This document shows positions 51,984 through 60,075 of a DNA stretch of 64,000 bases, piece after piece. Where the stretch lies: assembly GCA_046726315.1 (NCBI GenBank), contig JBKPAG010000008.1:86800-150799 (forward strand), in the 5' to 3' direction. The stretch comes from JACVRX01 sp046726315 (lineage in GTDB: Bacteria; Actinomycetota; Actinomycetes; Jiangellales; Jiangellaceae). Made by a program: the position numbers and the translations under genes. The first letter of the stretch is position 1; each line of letters starts with the position of its first letter. The notes beneath the pieces were generated by a model. The model saw only the letters and a program-made list of their open reading frames with translations, was not told where the DNA came from and did not search any database.

Positions 51984-53642
51984 ATGAGCAAACCGACCAT
52001 CGTGACGGTCGACGACGACCCGCACGTCTCTGCTGCGATCACCCGCGACCTGACCAGCCGCTACGGCGCCGACTACCGCATCGTCCGTGCGACGTCTGGC
52101 CATGAGGCGCTGGCCGCCCTGACCAAGCTCGCCCTCCGGGACGAGCCGGTGGCGTTGATCGCCGCAGACCAGCGGATGCCGCGTATGACGGGCATCGAGA
52201 TGCTCGAGCAGGCGCGCGCCCATGCACCAGGCGCGAAACTCCTGCTGATCACCGCGTACGCCGACACCGACGTCGCCATCAAGGCGATCAACGACATCGG
52301 CCTCGACTACTACCTGCTCAAGCCCTGGGACCCTCCCGATGAACGGCTGTATCCCGTCACCGACGATCTGCTCGACGACTGGCGGCAGGCCAATCGAGAG
52401 CACACCGCTGACATCCGAGTTGTCGGACACCGGTGGTCTGATCGCAGCCACGCGATCAAGATGTTCCTGGCGCGCAACCACGTGCCCTACCGCTGGTACG
52501 ACATCGAGCGCGACGCCGAGGCCGAGCAGTTGCGCAACCTCGCCGAGGCGAAGTCCGCCGACCTCCCGCTTGTGCTCGTCCCGAGTGGCGACACGCTGCG
52601 CTCGCCGTCGACGCTCGAGCTGGCCGGCGCGCTCGGCTTGCGCACCAGCGCACTACAGCCGCTGTACGACGTCTGCATCGTCGGCGGTGGCCCGGCCGGC
52701 CTGGCCGCCGCGGTCTACGCAGCGTCCGAGGGCCTGAGCACCGTCATCGTGGAGCGCGACGCCCCCGGAGGGCAGGCGGGACAGAGCGCGGCGATCGAGA
52801 ACTACCTCGGGTTTCCCAAGGGGTTGAGTGGCTCGGACCTCGCGCGGCGCGCACTCGCTCAGGCTTCTCGCTTCGGTGCCGAGATGGTCCTCGCGCGCGA
52901 CGTCGTCGGCTTCGAGGCGAGGGGCCCCGTGCGCGCCGTGCTCTTCGACGGTTCAGGGGAGATCGAGGCACGGGCGCTCATCGTCGCGACTGGCGTGTCG
53001 TACCGCCGGCTGGAGGCGACCGGGCTCGAGGAGCTGACCGGCCGTGGCGTCTATTACGGCGCGGACGCCAGCGATGCGCGCCAATGCCAGGGCGATGACG
53101 TCTACGTCGTCGGTGCGGCCAACTCGGCGGGCCAAGCTGCGCTCAACCTGTCGCGCTTCGCACAGCGCGTGGTGCTGGTGGCACGACCTGCCACGCTGAT
53201 GGACACGATGTCGCAGTACCTCGTGGAGAGAATCACGTCCGCGCCGAACATCGACGTGCGGTACCGGTCGGAGGTGGTGGCGGGCCGAGGCGACGGCCAC
53301 CTCGAGGCGCTCACCATCGCCGACAGGGACTCCGGACGTACCGAGGAGGTTGCATCGAGCTGGCTGTTCGTCTTTATCGGCGCCTCGCCTCACACCGAGT
53401 GGCTCGGCCCCGACGTGATCCGCGACGACAAGGGGTTCGTCGTGACGGGTCAGGACCTTGCAGGCTCGCATTATGCGAATCGGTGGCCGCTTCCGCGTGC
53501 GCCATTCGCTCTCGAGACAAGCGTGCCTGGAGTGTTCGCCGCCGGCGACGTTCGACTCGACTCCATGAAGCGAGTCGCGTCGGCCGTCGGTGAGGGCGCG
53601 ATGTCGATCTATCTGGTGCATCGCTACCTGGCCACGATCTGA
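51984..53642 (+). CDS. Response-regulator receiver fused to thioredoxin reductase-like FAD oxidoreductase
   Basis: A 552-residue fusion: receiver domain about 1-125 (TIVTVDDDPHVS, phospho-Asp in IAADQRMPRMTG, LKPWD), a glutaredoxin-like segment about 140-215 lacking Cys (HRWSDRSHAIKMFLARNHVP), and a TrxR-like FAD/NAD(P) domain (VCIVGGGPAGLAAAVYAASE). Where TrxR has its CxxC, this has GVYYGADASDA, so it cannot act as a classical thioredoxin reductase. Its TGA overlaps the kinase start, so the pair is a coupled two-component system with a redox-type output. ATG 51984 has AGGG upstream. Confidence 0.85.
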   Translation: MSKPTIVTVDDDPHVSAAITRDLTSRYGADYRIVRATSGHEALAALTKLALRDEPVALIAADQRMPRMTGIEMLEQARAHAPGAKLLLITAYADTDVAIKAINDIGLDYYLLKPWDPPDERLYPVTDDLLDDWRQANREHTADIRVVGHRWSDRSHAIKMFLARNHVPYRWYDIERDAEAEQLRNLAEAKSADLPLVLVPSGDTLRSPSTLELAGALGLRTSALQPLYDVCIVGGGPAGLAAAVYAASEGLSTVIVERDAPGGQAGQSAAIENYLGFPKGLSGSDLARRALAQASRFGAEMVLARDVVGFEARGPVRAVLFDGSGEIEARALIVATGVSYRRLEATGLEELTGRGVYYGADASDARQCQGDDVYVVGAANSAGQAALNLSRFAQRVVLVARPATLMDTMSQYLVERITSAPNIDVRYRSEVVAGRGDGHLEALTIADRDSGRTEEVASSWLFVFIGASPHTEWLGPDVIRDDKGFVVTGQDLAGSHYANRWPLPRAPFALETSVPGVFAAGDVRLDSMKRVASAVGEGAMSIYLVHRYLATI

Positions 53643-55039
53643 TGCGCGTCGACGAGCTCCGCCCGCTGGCACTCTTCGAGGGCTTGACCGACGACCAGCT
53701 CGCTGAGCTGGTCGAAGGCGGTACCGAAGTTCGCATCGAGCCCGGAGCCGATCTGTTCCGCGAGGGCGAGCACGCGGACTTCTGGTGGGTGCTCGTAGAC
53801 GGTGCAGTCGACCTCGTCCGCCACGTCGGCCGTGAGGACACCGTGGTCGCGAGGATGGACGTTCCGGGCCGCTGGGCCGGCGGGTTCCGCGCCTGGGACG
53901 AGGATGGCGTCTATCTCGCAACCGGCCGAGGAGCTGCCGGCGGGCGGGTGCTCCGGGTGCCGGCCGAAGTGCTACGGGAGCGTGCCTACACCTGGTTCCC
54001 GTTCGGCGCACACCTCATCGCAGGGCTCTACCGGACTGCGCGCTCGATCGAGTCGACGGCACGGCAGCGGGAGTCGCTCGTCACCCTTGGCACGCTCGCT
54101 GCCGGACTTGCGCACGAGATCAACAACCCAGCTTCTGCCGCTACTCGCGCGGTCGACGCCCTCGAAGCCGCGTGTCAGGCGCTTGTCTCGTCTGTCGGTT
54201 GGCTCGCCCGCGACGACATTTCGTCGGCTCAGTTCGCCGCACTCGAGGCGCTGCGTCGTGAGATCGAACCTCGTGTAGCCGACGAAGATCCGCTGTCCCG
54301 AGCCGATCGTGAGCAGGCCCTCTCGTCGTGGCTCACCCGCCAAGGCATCGTGCGCGAGTGGACCATCGCCCCCACGCTCGCCGCCGCCGGGGTCGATCTC
54401 GCGTGGTGCGCGCGGGCCGCGACCGTGCTGCCGGGATCGGCCATTCAGCCCGGCCTCGAGTGGGTGGCGAGCACGTTCTCCGTCGCCACGTTGCTCTCGG
54501 AGGTGAAGGAGTCGACCCGACGCATCTCCGACCTCGTTGCCGCCGTCAGGTCCTACTCGCAGATGGACCGCGCGTCGATGCAGCGCATCAATGTGAAGGA
54601 GGGTCTCGAGAGCACGCTGGTGATGCTTGCGCACAAGCTCCGCGACGGCATCACCGTCGTCCGGGAGTACAGCGCCGACGTCCCGCTGATCGAGGCCTAC
54701 GCGGCCGAGCTCAATCAAGTCTGGACCAACCTGATCGACAACGCCGTCGACGCGATGGACGGTAACGGCACGCTCCGGGTAGCGACACGGGTTGAGGGCG
54801 ACTACGTTGCCGTCGAGATCGGCGACACTGGCCCTGGTATGCCACCGCAGGTGGCGGCTCGCGCGTTCGAGGCCTTCTACACGACCAAGGACGTGGGCAA
54901 AGGCACCGGACTCGGCCTTGACATCGCACGGCGCATCGTCGTGGAGCGCCACAATGGCAGGATCACGATCGACTCTCATCCGGGTGAAACAGTGCTGCGG
55001 GTCCGTATACCGATCCGGCCGGATGAGCCCCAGAGGTGA
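53642..55039 (+). CDS. Histidine kinase with N-terminal cyclic-nucleotide-binding-like domain
   Basis: A 465-residue soluble kinase: cNMP-binding-like domain about 1-120 (LFEGLTDDQLAELVEGG, LFREGEHADFWWVLVDGAVD), HisKA with phosphoacceptor His in LAAGLAHEINNPASAATRAV, N box QVWTNLIDNAVDAM, G1 IGDTGPGMP and G2 GKGTGLGLDIARRIV. No TM helices, so a cytoplasmic signal is sensed. It overlaps the receiver/TrxR-like gene by one base and is its likely partner. Confidence 0.92.
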   Translation: MRVDELRPLALFEGLTDDQLAELVEGGTEVRIEPGADLFREGEHADFWWVLVDGAVDLVRHVGREDTVVARMDVPGRWAGGFRAWDEDGVYLATGRGAAGGRVLRVPAEVLRERAYTWFPFGAHLIAGLYRTARSIESTARQRESLVTLGTLAAGLAHEINNPASAATRAVDALEAACQALVSSVGWLARDDISSAQFAALEALRREIEPRVADEDPLSRADREQALSSWLTRQGIVREWTIAPTLAAAGVDLAWCARAATVLPGSAIQPGLEWVASTFSVATLLSEVKESTRRISDLVAAVRSYSQMDRASMQRINVKEGLESTLVMLAHKLRDGITVVREYSADVPLIEAYAAELNQVWTNLIDNAVDAMDGNGTLRVATRVEGDYVAVEIGDTGPGMPPQVAARAFEAFYTTKDVGKGTGLGLDIARRIVVERHNGRITIDSHPGETVLRVRIPIRPDEPQR

Positions 55040-55064
55040 AGTGTCCGCGCTTGCTCCGGAAGCG

Positions 55065-55712
55065 CTATGCGGGGTTCCTTTCGGCGAGCGCAACATGCCA
55101 TGCTCCGCGGTGCAGCACCGAGGCGTGAAGCCCACGGTCATCAAGGATGGCGAGCATCTGTGATGGGTCGTGTACGAACGTACGGAACTGCCGTCGTCGG
55201 ATCCGCCGGGTCAGATTCTCCATGCCGGTGAACAGTCGGGCGATGAGGTTGTCCGGCGGGTAGCTGAACACGAGCAGCCGCCGAGCATGGTCCGCGGCGA
55301 CCGCGAGCAGTAGCGCGTAGTCGGGGTAACAGCACACGACGCGATGCAGCACTACGACATCCGCCGAGTCAACGACGTGCGGCGTGAACGCGATGTCGAC
55401 GACGCGTCGGTCGGCTCGTTCGGTCAAGCTGGCTGCGCGAAGCAGCTCGGCAGCGTCCGCCTCGTAGGCCGATGACAGCTCGACATTGACGGTGCGAGCA
55501 GCACCGCGCTTGAGCAGCTCTATCTGGATGGCCCCGATGCCACCGCCGATCTCCAGCACCGTCGCCCCGTCAACACCTCGGTCAGTGAGCGCCTCGACCA
55601 TGCGGCCGGCCGTCGAGTCGAGCCCCTTCCGGCGATAGCGCTTGGCGAGACGGCGCGCGAACGCGGCATTGAACACTTCCTCACACCCGGGCGGGTCACA
55701 GCAGGAGGCCAT
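55065..55712 (-). CDS. SAM-dependent methyltransferase
   Basis: A 215-residue Rossmann methyltransferase: ATVLEIGGGIGAIQIELLKR (motif I), VELSSAYEADAAELL, VDIAFTPHVVDSADVVVLHR and a C-terminal RRRQFRTFVHDP. The N-terminus MASCCDPPGCEEVFNAAFAR has a short Cys cluster. Substrate unknown; resembles Mg-protoporphyrin-methyltransferase-like folds. Divergent from the HTH/Clp-N pair across paired operator-like palindromes. Confidence 0.85.
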   Translation of the reverse strand: MASCCDPPGCEEVFNAAFARRLAKRYRRKGLDSTAGRMVEALTDRGVDGATVLEIGGGIGAIQIELLKRGAARTVNVELSSAYEADAAELLRAASLTERADRRVVDIAFTPHVVDSADVVVLHRVVCCYPDYALLLAVAADHARRLLVFSYPPDNLIARLFTGMENLTRRIRRRQFRTFVHDPSQMLAILDDRGLHASVLHRGAWHVALAERNPA

Positions 55713-55757
55713 GGAACAGAGTCTTTCGCACGGCTGCCTATACAGACAGACGCTCAC

Positions 55758-55773
55758 GTCAGGCTAGATTGAC
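55758..55773. promoter_or_regulatory. Operator-like palindrome 1 in the divergent spacer
   Basis: GTCAGGCTAGATTGAC, arms GTCA/TGAC around a TAG core. It matches the layout of the second palindrome at 55785 and overlaps the TTGACA -35 box of the HTH gene. Confidence 0.5.
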
Positions 55774-55805
55774 AGAACGAGTGGTGTCAGTCTAGGCTGA
55801 CAGCC
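55769..55805 (+). promoter_or_regulatory. Leaderless promoter of the HTH/Clp-N operon
   Basis: TTGACA (55769-55774), 18-base spacer, TAGGCT (55793-55798), then seven bases to the ATG at 55806, with no Shine-Dalgarno. Fits a leaderless transcript. Confidence 0.6.
55785..55802. promoter_or_regulatory. Operator-like palindrome 2 over the -10 box
   Basis: TGTCAGTCTAGGCTGACA: arms TGTCAG/CTGACA with six bases between, covering the -10 box of the HTH gene. A bound protein would block transcription; the HTH protein itself is a candidate. Confidence 0.6.
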
Positions 55806-56018
55806 ATGGAATCGAACGAGCTCATGGCGAGCGTCTCAGCGGCCGACCCGGCGGTCGGCCTGCGAGCGGTCGGTGCGCTGCACCGGCTGGCGGAACGAGT
55901 TGAGGCGATCCACGTGCAGCTGGCCCGCGAGCAAGGCTGGTCCTGGGAGCAGATCGGCGACGCCCTGGGCGTTTCTCGCCAGTCGGTGCACACGAAGTAC
56001 GGGAAGCGAGGACAGTGA
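55806..56018 (+). CDS. Small helix-turn-helix protein
   Basis: A 70-residue protein with an HTH at about 40-65: LAREQGWSWEQIGDALGVSR QSVHTKYG. The pattern occurs in actinomycetes directly before Clp N-domain proteins. The ATG follows a leaderless promoter. The stop overlaps the start of the Clp-N gene (TGATG). It may autoregulate through the palindromes at 55758-55802. Confidence 0.8.
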   Translation: MESNELMASVSAADPAVGLRAVGALHRLAERVEAIHVQLAREQGWSWEQIGDALGVSRQSVHTKYGKRGQ

Positions 56019-56482
56019 TGGCCAAGCGGCTCAGCGAAGACGCTAGGAGGCTCGTGTTGAGCGGGGCTGCTGAAGAAGCGCGCCGACGCGGCGACCGCCG
56101 CCTCGGCACCGACCACCTCCTGCTGGGCCTGCTCCACGACCCGGCCGGCGAACCCGCCCGCGCACTCGGCGTGGACCTGGAATCCGCCCGCGCCGCAGAC
56201 GATGCGCTCGACCGCGCGGCGCTCGCCGCCGTCGGCATCGAAGCAGCCAGCCTCAAACTTGCGGCCGACACTGCACCCGGTGGTCGGCCTCCGCTGACCT
56301 CTGGTGCGCGCGCCGTCTTCAAGCGAGCGATCGAGACCGCACGCCCGGTGAAGACCGGACGCATCGAGGCCCGGCACTTCCTGCTCGCACTGCTGGACTG
56401 CGAGCGTCCCGACCCCGCGGCCGAGCTTCTCCATGCACTGCGCGTAGACCGCTCGGTGGTGCGCGCCCGGTTGACCGGCTGA
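56018..56482 (+). CDS. Stand-alone Clp N-domain protein
   Basis: A 154-residue protein with two Clp-N repeats: ARRLVLSGAAEEARRRGDRR LGTDHLLLGLL and GARAVFKRAIETARPVKTGR IEARHFLLALL. Such proteins lack the AAA+ and peptidase parts and may act as ClpC adaptors or sensors of damaged protein. GAGG six bases before ATG 56018. Coupled to the HTH gene. Confidence 0.88.
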   Translation: MAKRLSEDARRLVLSGAAEEARRRGDRRLGTDHLLLGLLHDPAGEPARALGVDLESARAADDALDRAALAAVGIEAASLKLAADTAPGGRPPLTSGARAVFKRAIETARPVKTGRIEARHFLLALLDCERPDPAAELLHALRVDRSVVRARLTG

Positions 56483-56500
56483 GAACGGAGTATGTGACCG

Positions 56501-57586
56501 ATGAACAGAAGAGGTGTGTGCTACGACGTCGGGCGAGTGATGATGGGCCAGAACTGGCGCCCAGTGTTCGACCGCGATGAGGTGCGGCGCGAGCTGGAAA
56601 TCATCAAGGACGACTTGCACGCCACCGCGGTGAGGATCTGCGGGCAGGATCTTGACCGGCTGACAGCCGCCGGTGAAGAGGCACTCGAGCGGGGGCTGGA
56701 GGTCTGGTTTTCGCCGGAACTGTGGGAGCACAGCCCGGACGAAACGCTCGCTTACCTCGCCGAGGCTGCGAAGCGGGCCGAAGACCTGAGAAGGTACCGG
56801 CCGGACAAGTTCGTTCTCAGCGTGGGCTCAGAGCTGACGCTGTTCATGCAGGGCATCGTGGAGGGGAAGACCTTCCTCGACCGCATGCACAACCCTTCCT
56901 TTTGGGAGCACGTTCGATCCGGGGCACACAACGCGCCACTCAACGACTTCCTGGCGAAGGCGAACGATGTCGTGCGGCAGGTGTTTCAGGGCAACGTGAC
57001 CTACGCGTCAATTCCGCTGGAGGCCGTCGACTGGAGCCTGTTCGACGTCGTCAGCGTCGACATCTATCGCGACGCTCAGATCAAAGGACGGTTCACCGAT
57101 CTGCTTCGGCGCTTCTTCACCCACGACCGCCCGGTTGTCATCACCGAAACCGGTTGCTGCACCTACCGTGGAGCTGCTGAGGCGGGCGGCATGGGTTGGG
57201 CCATCATCGATCTCGACGTCGCCAGACTCGGCAACAGACCACCCCAGCTGAACGGCGCCTACGTTCGCGACGAAGCGGAACAGGCCCATGAGCTGACCAA
57301 ACTGCTCACGATCCTCGATCACGCAGGGGCCGACGGGGTGTTCCTGATGACCTTCGTCGCCCCGATGTCTCCCTACAGCGACGATCCACGGCACGACCTC
57401 GACATGGCCAGCTATAGCCTCGTAAAGAGCTACGGCAACCGTCTCGGCGACCTCGCCGCTACCTTCCCGAACACGTTCTGGGATGCCAACCGCTCCGGAA
57501 CGACCTATCCAGACATGCCATGGGAGCCGAAGGAGTCCTTCCATGCCGTCGCCGACTTCTACTCTGCGCAGGAGAGGCAGGCGTGA
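56501..57586 (+). CDS. TIM-barrel glycosidase-like protein (sometimes labelled abortive-infection protein)
   Basis: A 361-residue protein beginning MNRRGVCYDVGRVMMGQNWR, a conserved actinobacterial family that I recall being labelled abortive infection protein. The features fit a clan GH-A barrel: VLSVGSELTLFMQG (acid Glu candidate) and VVITETGCCTYRG (nucleophile Glu candidate), plus WFSPELWEHSPDET. No signal peptide. It follows the Clp-N gene by 18 bp and may be in its operon. The phage-related label has no support in the sequence. Confidence 0.7.
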   Translation: MNRRGVCYDVGRVMMGQNWRPVFDRDEVRRELEIIKDDLHATAVRICGQDLDRLTAAGEEALERGLEVWFSPELWEHSPDETLAYLAEAAKRAEDLRRYRPDKFVLSVGSELTLFMQGIVEGKTFLDRMHNPSFWEHVRSGAHNAPLNDFLAKANDVVRQVFQGNVTYASIPLEAVDWSLFDVVSVDIYRDAQIKGRFTDLLRRFFTHDRPVVITETGCCTYRGAAEAGGMGWAIIDLDVARLGNRPPQLNGAYVRDEAEQAHELTKLLTILDHAGADGVFLMTFVAPMSPYSDDPRHDLDMASYSLVKSYGNRLGDLAATFPNTFWDANRSGTTYPDMPWEPKESFHAVADFYSAQERQA

Positions 57587-57776
57587 CCACGCGTCCGCTG
57601 TAATCGTGGCCGAAGACCGCAGGCGGGCGCGCTATCCGGCGACATGGGCTGGTCGAAACACCGACCCCAGTGGACAACCGGGACGGGGTCAGGGCCAGGT
57701 CTTCGCACCGGAGGGTGGGTAGCTGTGTGCCCGGCGCAAAGAAGGGTCCTCGTGAGCGGCTTGGCACGCTGATGCC

Positions 57777-58231
57777 ATGACGCCCGTGATCCGCCGGGCC
57801 CGTGCGGCCGACCAAGCAGTGATCACGGCGTTGGTCCGCCGGGCCCGACTCAATCCGCGCGGCCTGCACTGGTCGCGATTCCTCGTGGCCGACGACGACG
57901 GCCGCATCGTCGGCGTCGCGCAGGTCCGGCTGCACACCGACGGAGCACGCGAGCTTGCATCCCTCGTGGTCAGCCGGAGTACCGCGATCACGGCCTCGGG
58001 GGCCAGCTGATCGACGGGCTGCTGTCGAGCGACCACGGCCGCATGCACATGCTCGTGAACCGCCCGTTCGCAGACCATTACCAACGCTGGGGCTTCCACC
58101 CGACCAGCCCGCGGTCGCTACCTGGCTCGATGTCCCGCCAGTACCGGATTGGTCGCGTCGTCACATCAATCGGCTCGCTGATCCTTCGTCGCCGCATCCG
58201 GATCGTTCCCCTCGAGCGTGCCGAGCATTGA
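57777..58231 (+). pseudogene. GNAT N-acetyltransferase, frameshifted
   Basis: MTPVIRRARAADQAVITALV and VADDDGRIVGVAQVRLHTDG to ELASLVVS in one frame, then PEYRDHGLGGQLIDGLLSSD (acetyl-CoA loop), ADHYQRWGFHPTSP and the stop at 58231 in another. One missing C near 57974 explains it. Both halves have high-GC coding bias. A sequencing deletion is plausible. Confidence 0.75.
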
Positions 58232-58267
58232 CGGCCTTGCCCAAGCTGGATCGTTGTTTGCTGACTT

Positions 58268-58450
58268 GCCGGCCTCGATGTGTTCGGTCAGACCCGCTGT
58301 CCTCCACGGCACGCCCCGGGCGAGCGCTGCCTCTGGCGTCCGGCTGCTGCGCGCCCGCCTCGCCGGTGCCCGGGGTGGCGGCCCGATTGGCGCGGGCGAC
58401 CCTCGTGCGCGACCGTCGTCGCATGGGCATGACAAGCCGCGAGCGGTCGG
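58268..58450. repeat. Degenerate duplicated segment, copy 2
   Basis: Homologous to 49884-50113, lacking about 50 internal bases. It occupies most of the 323-bp spacer between the broken GNAT and cupin genes, which otherwise holds nothing recognisable. Confidence 0.5.
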
Positions 58451-58554
58451 TCCGAAATCGGGGCTGAGTGGCTTGCGGTGGGCCCGGTCGAGGGCGATTG
58501 AACGCCGGAGCACGGTCGGCATCTGCCCGTGGCATGTTTGACCCTTCTGGCGCG

Positions 58555-59160
58555 CTATTGCTCCGGCTGCACGACCGGCAGCGGCTCGGGTTCCACGATC
58601 ATGGAGGGTCCTCGGGTCAGGTACTCCTCATACCGACCCTTGTAGCCGCGGAACCGTCCGATGGGCGTGACGAGCGCCGCGAGAGCGCGCTGCAGGAACA
58701 GCGGTGGACCGGCCACCGCCATGACGTCGGAGAATTCGTGGGCCATCATCATGATCTGCAGGAAGCCCGGTCCTTTGGGTCCGGCCTTGCCGTCCTGCAG
58801 TAAGCCCATGAATTGGCGCCACATCTCCTCGAACCTCGCCCCTGGGCGGGCCTCGACCAGCATGCGGACCTCCTCATCGCCCACCGGGCGCCAGCCGTGC
58901 GCAGTGTTCGGCGGGACGCGTACGGTCTCACCGGGTCCAAGAATCCTTTCGCCTTCGTCGGGCGACCATGCGCTGACGTTGCCGCGGACAACGGTGAACG
59001 TTTCGGCCACCGTGGGGTGGACATGGCGCGGCACACCCGGCGCGTCAGCGCGCACATACAGGTCGGCAACAAGTTCGCGACCGTCCGATTCGGCTGTCCC
59101 GACTCGCACGACCAGGCGTTCGTAGGGATGCTCATAGACCTCTCCAGCCCGCATCGTCAT
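58555..59160 (-). CDS. Cupin-domain protein
   Basis: A 201-residue protein with a cupin fold: PGVPRHVHPTVAETFTVVRG (metal-binding His pair and Glu), ERILGPGETVRVPPNTAHGW and RMLVEARPG. The C-terminal third has an amphipathic/hydrophobic stretch (FLQRALAALVTPIGRF). Divergent from a TetR gene across two perfect palindromes, so likely TetR-regulated. Ligand or substrate unknown. Confidence 0.85.
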   Translation of the reverse strand: MTMRAGEVYEHPYERLVVRVGTAESDGRELVADLYVRADAPGVPRHVHPTVAETFTVVRGNVSAWSPDEGERILGPGETVRVPPNTAHGWRPVGDEEVRMLVEARPGARFEEMWRQFMGLLQDGKAGPKGPGFLQIMMMAHEFSDVMAVAGPPLFLQRALAALVTPIGRFRGYKGRYEEYLTRGPSMIVEPEPLPVVQPEQ

Positions 59161-59221
59161 GGCCTCTACCCCTTGTCCTCCCCGCGGCGTCGCGGACGTG
59201 CCGACCGCACGATAGTGCGAT

Positions 59222-59239
59222 TCCATCACTAGTGATGGA
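59222..59239. promoter_or_regulatory. 18-bp perfect palindrome, probable TetR operator
   Basis: TCCATCACTAGTGATGGA between the divergent cupin and TetR genes. Size and position fit a TetR-dimer site controlling both. Confidence 0.7.
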
Positions 59240-59249
59240 CTCTAATGAG

Positions 59250-59259
59250 GTAACGTTAC
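59250..59259. promoter_or_regulatory. 10-bp palindrome GTAACGTTAC before the TetR gene
   Basis: Perfect palindrome seven bases before the TetR ATG, next to a TCTAAT -10-like box. Possible second operator half or core promoter element. Confidence 0.4.
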
Positions 59260-59266
59260 GGCCCGG

Positions 59267-59920
59267 ATGTCCGCCGTCAAGAGGTCTGAACCGACGAGGC
59301 TGTCTCGACGCCAACGCGCAAAGGCAACGCATTGGCGGATCGTCAAGGCTGCCTACACGCTCTTCTGCGAGCAGGGATACGCCGGCACGACGATGGCGCA
59401 GATCGCCGAGGCTGCGGGCGTGGCGGTTCAGACCGTCTTTTTCGTGTTCCACACCAAGGCGGCCCTACTCGGTCGCGCCTACGAGTTCGCGGTGACGGGC
59501 GAGCATGAGCCGCTCATCCCACAGCAGCAACCCTGGTACGCAGCGATGGCGGCCGAACCCGACGTCACCCATGCGCTCCGGCACCTGGTGGCGGGAGTGG
59601 GGGAGATCATGCGCCGAGTGACGCCGCTCTATCTCGTCGCGCGAGTGGCAGCCGACGGAGATCCGGACACCGCGCGGGTCATGGCCTTCAACGAAGACTT
59701 GCGGGCCGATGGATACCGAGAGGTCCTCGAGCTTCTTCGCGCCAAGGCGGAGTTCCGTTCGGGGCTGACGCTGGAACGGGCGACGCACCTGCTGCTCCTG
59801 CTCGCCGGGATGGACGTCTATCACGTCCTCGTCGAAAGCTACGGCTGGTCACACGAAGAGTGGGTCGCTTGGACGGTCTCGGCCGTAGCGGAGCAGGTCT
59901 TCGGCCGCACCGCTGCCTGA
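59267..59920 (+). CDS. TetR-family regulator
   Basis: A 217-residue TetR protein: KATHWRIVKAAYTLFCEQGY, HTH AGTTMAQIAEAAGVAVQTVF and FVFHTKAALLGRA, followed by an all-helical ligand domain. Divergent from the cupin gene with an 18-bp palindrome between. Ligand unknown. No Shine-Dalgarno is obvious. Confidence 0.92.
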   Translation: MSAVKRSEPTRLSRRQRAKATHWRIVKAAYTLFCEQGYAGTTMAQIAEAAGVAVQTVFFVFHTKAALLGRAYEFAVTGEHEPLIPQQQPWYAAMAAEPDVTHALRHLVAGVGEIMRRVTPLYLVARVAADGDPDTARVMAFNEDLRADGYREVLELLRAKAEFRSGLTLERATHLLLLLAGMDVYHVLVESYGWSHEEWVAWTVSAVAEQVFGRTAA

Positions 59921-60075
59921 GGAGGCAAATTTCCCATGATGATCGGGGGGCGCGCTCCTCTTCCACCGCGTCGAAGACGTCGGCGACGCGCTGGGGGCCA
60001 GCGACGCTGCAGAGCCGGACGAGATGCCGGGCGGTCGATCAGGCGGCTTTCTCTTGAGGCCGCTCGTGTGATGGG

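Noticed and set aside
56501..57586. Calling this gene a phage abortive-infection gene
   Set aside because: The label appears to be inherited; visible motifs point to a glycosidase-like barrel and nothing phage-related is seen.
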